The notes beneath the pieces are model-generated. The model made no database searches and was not told the origin of the DNA. It saw nothing but the letters and a program-made list of their open reading frames with translations. A program made the translations under genes and the position numbers. This document shows positions 1-4,468 of a stretch of 5,885 nucleotides of DNA, piece by piece (positions within the stretch are counted from its first letter, which is position 1; each line of letters starts with the position of its first letter). The stretch is from Maribacter sp. (GTDB lineage: Bacteria > Bacteroidota > Bacteroidia > Flavobacteriales > Flavobacteriaceae), in the NCBI GenBank assembly GCA_003232155.1, contig QILY01000014.1, positions 1 to 5,885 on the forward strand, read 5' to 3'.

Positions 1-191
1 TAAAATTTGGAATTGGAGAAGATATTGGCAATCGGCCTTTGTTAATATTTGGACTGATGTTTATTTTAGCGGGCATTCAGCTTTTCACCATTGGTATTGT
101 AATGGAACTATTGATACGTACCTACTATGAATCACAACAGAAAAGACCGTACAGAATCAAAAAAATATCAGTAGGTGGCAAATCCACGTAA
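1..191 (+). CDS. Family 2 glycosyltransferase, C-terminal fragment (5' end outside window)
   Basis: The last 62 codons of a gene are read in the frame beginning at base 3 and end at TAA 189-191. The peptide begins FGIGEDIGNRPLLIFG, continues through one hydrophobic helix (about LLIFGLMFILAGIQLFTIGI), and ends with a basic tail containing ELLIRTYYESQ and KRPYRIKK. A helix followed by E-(L/I)-RTYYE and YRI is what I know from the C-terminal membrane anchor of DPM1/GtrB-like GT2 enzymes, which transfer a sugar from a nucleotide donor to polyprenyl phosphate on the cytoplasmic face. The catalytic GT-A domain lies outside the window, so its DxD motif and donor cannot be checked. The next gene starts inside this one (17-nt overlap), so the two are probably co-transcribed and translationally coupled. 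The family call is fairly secure; the substrate is unknown. Confidence 0.75.
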   Translation, partial: KFGIGEDIGNRPLLIFGLMFILAGIQLFTIGIVMELLIRTYYESQQKRPYRIKKISVGGKST

Positions 192-1050
192 AAACCTTAT
201 AACCGTTCTTAAGTTTGTTATAAGTGCCGCACTTATTTATTTCATTTTTACAAAACTCAACTTTGAAGAAGTACTGGGTATTTTAAAAAGAACTGACCTC
301 TTTTATTTGATATTGGCCTTTCTCTTTTTATTGATCTCAAAGATTATTGCTGCTTTTCGTCTTAATCTATATTTTCATAAATTAAAGATTTACCTCACCC
401 ATAAGAGCAATTTAAAATTGTACCTCTTGGGCATGTTCTACAATCTTTTTTTACCAGGTGGTATTGGTGGTGATGCCTATAAAGGCTATATAATCAAAAA
501 AAAATTTGATATCATAACCAAAAGAGTTGTATCTGTTTTGGTTTTAGATAGACTCAGCGGGTTATTATTGATATTTATCTATGCCTCTGTATTGGCCCTG
601 CTTATAAATACTAATACGTTTCAAGGTTTCAGGTTTCTTTTTGCTATCGGAATTTTTGCCAGTATCGCTGTATTCTGGTTTTTAAATAAGAAGTTCTTCG
701 GGTACGTACTTTCCGTTTTTTGGAAATCGGCCGCATATTCGGCATTGTTACAATTAGGGCAATTGGCGAGTGTGTTCTTTATATTGAAAGCACTATCTAT
801 AGAAATGAATACAGGTGCCTATCTTTTTATTTTTCTGATATCTTCAATCGTTTCTGTATTGCCTTTAACCATTGGTGGTATTGGCAGTAGAGAAGTTACC
901 TTTTTTTATGGTGCCACACTCTTATCGCTTGATGAAAACGCTTCAGTGGGCATTAGTATGATATTTTTTTTATTGACAGCCCTTGTCTCTTTATTTGGGG
1001 TTATTTATCATTTTAAGAAACCTGAGTTGGAAACTAAATCACTAGGTTGA
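175..1050 (+). CDS. YbhN/UPF0104-type flippase-like integral membrane protein (LPG synthase TM-domain family)
   Basis: This 291-residue protein is almost entirely hydrophobic, with about 7-8 membrane helices starting at residues 8-25. Two signatures place it in the lysylphosphatidylglycerol-synthase TM / AglD / YbhN family: PGGIGGD (residues 94-100, followed by K103) and LPLTIGGIGSRE (229-240). No soluble aminoacyl-transferase domain follows, so it is the stand-alone membrane version and not an MprF enzyme. Family members are often annotated 'flippase-like' and sit beside glycosyltransferases; their biochemical role is mostly unproven. The start is GTG at 175: an in-frame TAG lies directly upstream (172-174), the next in-frame ATG is far downstream, and the N-terminus (short basic stretch, then a helix) looks complete. 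It overlaps the GT2 gene by 17 nt, which suggests a two-gene unit acting on lipid-linked sugars. A run of nine A occurs at 496-504 (codons for KKK). Confidence 0.85.
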   Translation: MANPRKNLITVLKFVISAALIYFIFTKLNFEEVLGILKRTDLFYLILAFLFLLISKIIAAFRLNLYFHKLKIYLTHKSNLKLYLLGMFYNLFLPGGIGGDAYKGYIIKKKFDIITKRVVSVLVLDRLSGLLLIFIYASVLALLINTNTFQGFRFLFAIGIFASIAVFWFLNKKFFGYVLSVFWKSAAYSALLQLGQLASVFFILKALSIEMNTGAYLFIFLISSIVSVLPLTIGGIGSREVTFFYGATLLSLDENASVGISMIFFLLTALVSLFGVIYHFKKPELETKSLG

Positions 1051-1146
1051 TATTTTGAGGTTCACCAAGGCTTAAATTGGATATGTATTTTTCACTAATC
1101 TGACTGGATTCTGTTCTCTTTAATAGAAAAAACCCATACTTTCTTC

Positions 1147-1201
1147 AACCCGAATTATGTATTAGAACCTCATAACGAAGTTCTAATACATAATCCGGGT
1201 T
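1147..1201. repeat. Long hairpin, 22-bp arms, 11-nt loop
   Basis: The left arm at 1147-1168 (AACCCGAATTATGTATTAGAA plus C) is the reverse complement of the right arm at 1180-1201 with one mismatch (A1153 against C1195). The loop is 1169-1179. A third, degenerate copy of the arm occurs in direct orientation at 1492-1512 (AACCCAGATTATGCATTAGAA, 2 mismatches in 21 to the reverse complement of the right arm). The arm is therefore a reused repeat unit and not a chance palindrome. It lies between convergent genes and may block transcription in both directions, but it lacks a GC-rich stem and T-tail. Confidence 0.85.
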
Positions 1202-1512
1202 AAAAAGCCAAGGCTTGCATTTTCAAACCCTCCGCTTTTTGGCCATGCCAAAAACCACCTCCCTTTTTCTAAAGGGAGGAACCCATAAAAAAAGAACTAA
1301 GTATTTAGAGAATTTAGGATATACCGTGATACGATTTGAAAATAAGATGGTATTTGATAATTTTCAATCTGTACTACAAGAAATTTTAAATAAGAAAAAA
1401 AAAGTTCCTCCCTTTAGAAGAAAGGAGGTGTCCAACTTGTTGGGAGGGTTTGAAAGCCCGAGTTCCAGTGCTTTTCACGAGGTTAGTGTTAAACCCAGAT
1501 TATGCATTAGAA
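1180..1512. mobile_element. Nested inverted-repeat element carrying a DUF559 remnant (non-autonomous, MITE-like)
   Basis: Three inverted-repeat pairs are stacked around one centre. The outer pair is 1180-1201 with 1492-1512 (2 mismatches in 21). The middle pair is 1221-1233 with 1443-1455 (13/13, TTTCAAACCCTCC). The inner pair is 1256-1282 with 1404-1430 (25/27, beginning CACCTCC and ending TAAAGGGAGGAAC). The sums of paired coordinates are within about 17 nt of each other, so the whole block is one long imperfect palindrome with small indels. The 121-bp core (1283-1403) encodes the tail of a DUF559-like protein. No transposase is present. From memory, DUF559 fragments flanked by CCTCCCTTT/AAAGGGAGG repeats recur between genes in Flavobacteriia, which fits a dispersed repeat family; this was not checked here. 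Whether the element moves is inferred. Confidence 0.6.
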
Positions 1513-1523
1513 AAGGCTCGTAA
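1245..1523 (+). pseudogene. DUF559 (Vsr/restriction-endonuclease-like) C-terminal remnant
   Basis: An open frame runs from ATG 1245 (a TTG at 1215 is also in frame) to TAA 1521-1523, but only the middle resembles a known protein. Bases 1287-1403 encode KKRTKYLENLGYTVIRFENK and then a helix ending LQEILNKKKK. This matches the C-terminal third of DUF559 proteins, where a conserved R-T-xx-L-xxx-GY-xV-xRF-xN motif precedes a final amphipathic helix. The N-terminal part with the acidic catalytic residues of the PD-(D/E)XK-like fold is missing. The residues on each side (about 14 before, 40 after) are simply translated inverted repeat: SLFLKGGT on the left and PPFRRKE on the right. I take it as a truncated gene trapped inside the repeat element, unlikely to be enzymatically active. 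A small expressed peptide cannot be excluded. Confidence 0.6.
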
Positions 1524-1536
1524 CTCATAACTTTCT

Positions 1537-3195
1537 TCAATAAATATGAATCAAATATCTTTTATTCAACGCCCTTTTTCTTGTTGCGGGATTCAAGAAT
1601 TTAGCTTGTAAGCGGGTAATTCTGAATTGATTTTCACTATACTGGCGATCCCAATCAAAACCTAAATTTTGCAATTTTTTCAAATGAACATCATCAACAT
1701 ACACCCAAATATCTTTCTTGTTTTTAATACCCTCAATAGAAGAAATAATTACTGGTTTTTGGTTGTAAAAATCTAATGCCCAAGTATGTTCATCTGATAT
1801 TTTATAAATATTGTCAACTGGAATATTATTATCAGCCACCGTTTGAGCTATTGATAACCCAGCCTGGTATTCTAATAAAGATGGATAAAAATGAAGGTTC
1901 AGCACGGCATTTAACAAAAGAGAACTATACACTGATAAAGTTATTATTCGCAAATAATATTCTTCACGCTTTAAACAAAAATAGATAATAGTCAAAAAGG
2001 CAATCCCCAAAAGAACATATGCGTATGGGCTTTCGAATTTAAAAACAAAAAAGCATAACAGTACCGATACAATAAATACTACACTAAGAATAAAATACTG
2101 TATACCAAGCATAACCTTTGTTGCTTTTTTCTTAGAAAACTTATATATGCTATATAGATACGAAGCAGTAAGTATTGAAAAAAGTGGAATGGTAATGTTT
2201 AAGTAATGGGGTAACTTGAATTGCGCAAAACTAATAAGAAGAAATATAAGAGTTATACCACCTAAGGTTAAAAATTCATAGTTGGGGTTATATGCGAATT
2301 TCAATTTCAAAAACGTCTTTACCCTAAACCAGTATGCCGCAAATGCTATAATCGTCCAAGGAAGAAAAACCCATAAAAAAGTATGAAAAAAGAAGAAATA
2401 ATCACTACTGTTCTTACCTATGTCCTCACCGCTCATACGTTCAAAACTCTGTTCCCATAAAATAAAAAAGACACCGCTACGATTACTCTTACCTCGTATC
2501 ACTTTTTCAGGATGCAAATCAAATTGATAGTGATATGCATATAGTATAGGACTTATGGCAATTGCAAAAACAAGTAAGGCCACTAACGTTTTCCAATTGA
2601 AAAGGGTGTTCCATTTACGGGTATAGGCCAAATGACATAATATAGGAAAACCTATTACCACGAGAGCAATCTGACCTTTGGTCGAAAATGCAATACCAGC
2701 GCCCAAGGCTCCTAAAATAATATGTTTTATACGATTAGTTTCAATATAAGTAGTCAATTGCCATATGGCAAAAATGGTGAAACCAGTAAGTACAGCATCG
2801 GTTCTGACATCAATTACAGATAGTACTATGGTTTGTGCGGTCATAAAAACAAGGGCGGCCAATTTTCCTGTATCCGTATTATATAATAATTTACCCAAGC
2901 CAAAGCAGCTATACGCAGCTAATAATGTCGCCAAAATACCTGGAATACGATATGCCCAATCATATAATCCAAATATTTTGAAAGATAGGGCAGCAAGCCA
3001 ATAATGCATATGAGGCTTATCAAGATAATCATTAGGGCCTTTGAACAGATTCAAAAAATCATTTTCTTGTACCATTCGCATGGCCATTACGGCAAACTGG
3101 GCAGAATCATTTTCGAAAAGCGTTACGAACATTCCGGCGATATAGACCAAAACTACCAGAAACAATAAAAACCAATACCTACTATTCGAAATCAT
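1537..3195 (-). CDS. ArnT/PMT-like GT39-family membrane glycosyltransferase
   Basis: This 552-residue protein has many membrane helices (roughly 11-13), the first at residues 7-26, and a soluble C-terminal part from about residue 445. The fold signature of the lipid-phosphate-sugar-dependent GT-C enzymes is clear: an acidic pair in the first extracytoplasmic loop (E28, D30), LDKPHMHYWL (58-67), AYRIPG (81-86), DVRTD (129-133) and STKGQ further on. Such enzymes take a sugar from undecaprenyl or dolichyl phosphate on the periplasmic side and transfer it to lipid A, glycans or proteins. Donor and acceptor cannot be told from sequence, so I give no arnT symbol. Its ATG overlaps the stop of the PAP2 gene (ATGA at 3195-3192), indicating translational coupling; it is the last gene of a three-gene operon. 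The C-terminus (ending YLIHIY) runs up to the repeat block, and its stop codon lies in one copy of the 11-bp direct repeat. Confidence 0.85.
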   Translation of the reverse strand: MISNSRYWFLLFLVVLVYIAGMFVTLFENDSAQFAVMAMRMVQENDFLNLFKGPNDYLDKPHMHYWLAALSFKIFGLYDWAYRIPGILATLLAAYSCFGLGKLLYNTDTGKLAALVFMTAQTIVLSVIDVRTDAVLTGFTIFAIWQLTTYIETNRIKHIILGALGAGIAFSTKGQIALVVIGFPILCHLAYTRKWNTLFNWKTLVALLVFAIAISPILYAYHYQFDLHPEKVIRGKSNRSGVFFILWEQSFERMSGEDIGKNSSDYFFFFHTFLWVFLPWTIIAFAAYWFRVKTFLKLKFAYNPNYEFLTLGGITLIFLLISFAQFKLPHYLNITIPLFSILTASYLYSIYKFSKKKATKVMLGIQYFILSVVFIVSVLLCFFVFKFESPYAYVLLGIAFLTIIYFCLKREEYYLRIITLSVYSSLLLNAVLNLHFYPSLLEYQAGLSIAQTVADNNIPVDNIYKISDEHTWALDFYNQKPVIISSIEGIKNKKDIWVYVDDVHLKKLQNLGFDWDRQYSENQFRITRLQAKFLNPATRKRALNKRYLIHIY

Positions 3196-3761
3196 AGTCG
3201 AAATTTATTACCTGCAAATATAAATAACTTAAAGAATACCCATCCAAACAAAGCTCCTATTGCCATTCCTGATAGCACATCTAACGGAAAATGAACCCCA
3301 ATGTAAATTCTACTATATGCTACTATAAGTGCCCAAAGCATTAATAAAATACCTATATAACGATATTTTGACTTTAATAATAATGTAAAGAAAAAGGCAA
3401 CACCCATAGTGTTCGATGCATGTGCAGAAAAATAACTGAATTTACCCCCACAAGAGTTTTTTACCAAACGTACTAGTCCATCTAAGTCAGTATCGTAACA
3501 GGGTCTCAAACGTTGTACGCCATACTTAAAAAAATCGGCCATGCCATTGGTGCATGTAATCGTGAGAGCAATGAAAACTAAAACAATTCCTGTTTTTTTT
3601 AAACCCAGTTGCCGATAAGAAAGGAACAATAAAAACAAGTATAGCGGAATAGAACTGAATTTGTTGGTCATAAACATCCAAAAACTGTCCCAAGTATCGC
3701 TGCCCAAATTATTAAGCAGTAAAAAGAGCTCTTTATCGTACTGTATTAGTTGCTCTAACAT
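3192..3761 (-). CDS. PAP2-superfamily membrane phosphatase
   Basis: This 189-residue integral membrane protein has about five or six helices and all three motifs of the PAP2 / type 2 phosphatidic-acid phosphatase family. They are K79-x6-R86-P87, F-S112-A113-H114 (in place of the usual PSGH), and S150-R151-xxxxx-H157-xxx-D161. H157 is the expected phospho-accepting histidine, with D161 and H114 assisting. Family members dephosphorylate undecaprenyl diphosphate, phosphatidylglycerol phosphate or the lipid A phosphate groups, with the active site facing the periplasm. The GT39 gene directly downstream (4-nt overlap) makes a role in lipid-carrier recycling or in trimming a lipid target plausible, but that is inference. 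The 75-aa gene lies 6 nt upstream (TACTAT spacer). The short length is typical of the BacA-independent, UppP-unrelated PAP2 group. The start is the only well-placed ATG. Confidence 0.9.
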   Translation of the reverse strand: MLEQLIQYDKELFLLLNNLGSDTWDSFWMFMTNKFSSIPLYLFLLFLSYRQLGLKKTGIVLVFIALTITCTNGMADFFKYGVQRLRPCYDTDLDGLVRLVKNSCGGKFSYFSAHASNTMGVAFFFTLLLKSKYRYIGILLMLWALIVAYSRIYIGVHFPLDVLSGMAIGALFGWVFFKLFIFAGNKFRL

Positions 3762-3767
3762 ATAGTA

Positions 3768-3995
3768 TTAATCTTCGTAACGAGAAACTTCCCTATCATA
3801 GAATGCAGTAGCTTGTTCTATCAAATTTTCTGCTTCGGTCTCTAGCTCTTTCTCATCTTCTTTAGTAAAATCTTCTAACCACTCAACCTTATCATTTTCT
3901 AGATTGATAATAAATCGAGGGTATTCAGTATGCACAATAAATATAGCCGTTGGATAATCTGTATTATCGCCTAATAAAAATTTTGGGAATTCCAT
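3768..3995 (-). CDS. Small acidic conserved hypothetical protein (75 aa)
   Basis: This is a soluble 75-residue protein with no signal peptide and no membrane helix. It carries 21 acidic against 7 basic residues. Residues 1-42 look strand-rich (FLLGDNTDYP, AIFIVHTEYPRFIINL, VEWLED). Residues 44-72 look like a single charged helix (EDEKELETEAENLIEQA) ending in YDREVSRYED. I recall very similar short proteins in other Flavobacteriia, usually unnamed; I know no function and assign none. It is the first gene of the operon, 6 nt ahead of the PAP2 gene, so its expression should set that of the PAP2 and GT39 genes. Start: ATG 3995 follows an A-rich stretch (GAAAAGAAAATAATTTTGAA), typical of Bacteroidota initiation regions, and no alternative in-frame ATG exists. 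It could be a housekeeping protein that merely shares the transcript. Confidence 0.8.
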   Translation of the reverse strand: MEFPKFLLGDNTDYPTAIFIVHTEYPRFIINLENDKVEWLEDFTKEDEKELETEAENLIEQATAFYDREVSRYED

Positions 3996-4056
3996 TTCAA
4001 AATTATTTTCTTTTCATTCCCGTGAAAACGGAAATCTTTTTTATGTTGGTTCTATG

Positions 4057-4216
4057 TATCTGTTAATAAATAACTGATACATTTCGGCTTGCTATTCTAC
4101 CCTTTTTTTTTTTGCTAAAATTTTCAACCGTAGCTGTGGCTATGCTTGAAAATTTCAACTTTAAAAAAGAGCATAATCCCTGCCCCGATTCTGCACCATT
4201 TATTTCTTAACAGATA
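4057..4216. mobile_element. 160-bp MITE-like palindromic element with terminal inverted repeats and 5-bp target duplication
   Basis: The ends form inverted repeats: 4057-4072 (TATCTGTTAATAAATA) against 4201-4216 (TATTTCTTAACAGATA), 15 of 16 paired. Immediately outside each end is CTATG (4052-4056 and 4217-4221), as expected for a 5-bp target-site duplication. A second hairpin, 4118-4134 with 4139-4155 (15 of 17 paired, loop TGTG), sits exactly at the element's centre (4136.5). The spacers also match partly as inverted copies, for example the T-run near 4103 against the A-run near 4163. No coding capacity is seen. Non-autonomous transposable elements of this shape depend on a transposase elsewhere; which one is unknown. 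It sits about 60 bp upstream of the operon start and could affect its transcription. Confidence 0.65.
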
Positions 4217-4252
4217 CTATGTTTGTTACAGCTCTGGCTTAACAGCCTTAAA

Positions 4253-4268
4253 GTCCACTGAAGGGGAC
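4253..4268. repeat. Small hairpin GTCCAC-TGAA-GGGGAC
   Basis: GTCCAC and GGGGAC pair with one mismatch around a TGAA loop. It sits in a TTAAAGTCC...GGGGACAGT context resembling the AAGTCCCCTGAAGGGGAC-type repeats I recall from Bacteroidota intergenic DNA. Alone it is too short to be sure it is more than chance. Confidence 0.35.
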
Positions 4269-4286
4269 AGTATCTTTTCAATGTTT

Positions 4287-4373
4287 CGTCTTTGCGAGGT
4301 ACGAAGCAATCTGTCAGTTTGGAGCACAAATTTAACAGATTGCTTCGTCGCGAAAATGCTCCTCACAAAGACG
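4287..4373. repeat. REP-like bipartite palindrome (CGTCTTTGCGAGG / ACGAAGCAATCTGT family)
   Basis: There are two stacked stems. The outer stem is 4287-4299 (CGTCTTTGCGAGG) with 4361-4373 (CCTCACAAAGACG), one mismatch in 13. The inner stem is 4301-4314 (ACGAAGCAATCTGT) with 4335-4348, 14 of 14. The terminal loop is 20 nt (4315-4334), and an asymmetric 12-nt bulge (4349-4360) lies on the right side. The words CGTC-TTGCGAGG-ACGAAGCAATCTG match a palindromic repeat I remember from intergenic regions of many phyla, where the consensus reads CGTCATTGCGAGG. This copy appears slightly decayed. A role in mRNA 3' ends or as a mobile REP/BIME-like sequence is inferred. It lies downstream of the MATE gene. 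Confidence 0.8.
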
Positions 4374-4420
4374 TCTTGGTTCTTGACTCTTGTTTTTTAT
4401 TTCAATAGTTTGGAATTTAC

Positions 4421-4457
4421 ACCCCTAATCCCGAAGCTTCGGTACTCTCAAGGGGGC
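4421..4457. repeat. Palindromic repeat next to the MATE stop codon
   Basis: CCCCT (4422-4426) pairs with AGGGG (4451-4455) around the perfect 12-bp palindrome CCGAAGCTTCGG (4431-4442). On the minus strand this begins about 12 nt after the MATE stop, so the transcript would fold here. There is no T-run after it, so intrinsic termination is doubtful. The CCCCTAAT...AAGGGGGCA pattern resembles dispersed Bacteroidota repeats I recall. Confidence 0.5.
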
Positions 4458-4468
4458 AATCCACATAA

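Larger units (their letters stand above)
1051..1536. other. Convergent intergenic region filled by a nested inverted-repeat element
   Basis: This 486-bp gap lies between the 3' ends of the flippase-like gene (+) and the GT39 gene (-). Bases 1051-1137 show nothing I can identify. From 1138 to 1540 the region is built of repeats: an 11-bp direct repeat at both edges, a 22-bp-arm hairpin (1147-1201), and nested inverted repeats around a degraded DUF559 coding fragment (1180-1512). These parts are listed separately. I see no T-run-tailed GC-rich terminator for either converging gene. The AT-rich 1147-1201 hairpin could still slow transcription from both sides. Confidence 0.7.
1138..1540. repeat. 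11-bp direct repeats bounding the repeat block (possible target-site duplication)
   Basis: ACTTTCTTCAA occurs at 1138-1148 and again at 1530-1540, enclosing the hairpin and the DUF559 element. The right copy includes the stop codon of the GT39 gene (TGA on the minus strand, 1539-1537). CTCATAAC is also repeated directly at 1169-1176 and 1524-1531. The 11-bp pair could be a target-site duplication, but the bases just inside it do not form terminal inverted repeats. Duplication of a repeat unit is an alternative reading. Confidence 0.5.
3996..4468. other. Repeat-mosaic intergenic region between the MATE gene and the three-gene operon
   Basis: This 473-bp stretch lies downstream of the MATE gene and upstream of the 75-aa gene, both on the minus strand. 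It carries, in order, the region ahead of the operon start (3996-4051), a 160-bp MITE-like palindrome (4057-4216), a small GTCC/GGAC hairpin (4253-4268), a large REP-like palindrome (4287-4373) and a palindromic repeat ending next to the MATE stop (4421-4457). A plus-strand open frame from 4146 is only translated repeat and I do not call it a gene. The operon promoter should lie here, but I find no convincing -33/-7 pair. Confidence 0.7.

Noticed and set aside
1147..1201. Intrinsic bidirectional terminator for the converging genes
   Set aside because: The stem is AT-rich, no T-run follows on either strand, and the arm is reused elsewhere in the block as a repeat unit, so the mobile-repeat reading is better.
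1138..1540. Possible CRISPR array or defence island, given repeats beside a nuclease-like fragment
   Set aside because: The repeats are palindromic pairs and not regularly spaced direct repeats. There are no cas genes, and the nuclease fragment lacks its catalytic half.
1776..3004. Two plus-strand open frames (1776-1988 and 2765-3004) inside the GT39 gene
   Set aside because: They are antisense to a well-supported gene with clear family motifs and resemble no protein family I know.
3998..4005. TAATTTTG on the minus strand, matching the Bacteroidota -7 box TAnnTTTG
   Set aside because: It ends 2 nt before the ATG of the 75-aa gene, so transcription would begin inside the gene. No TTTG -33 element is seen at the right distance.
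4014..4050. Hairpin TTCCCGT-GAAA-ACGGAA followed by a T-rich stretch on the plus strand, resembling a terminator
   Set aside because: No plus-strand gene runs into it, the stem is short with a bulge, and it lies in the upstream region of a minus-strand gene.
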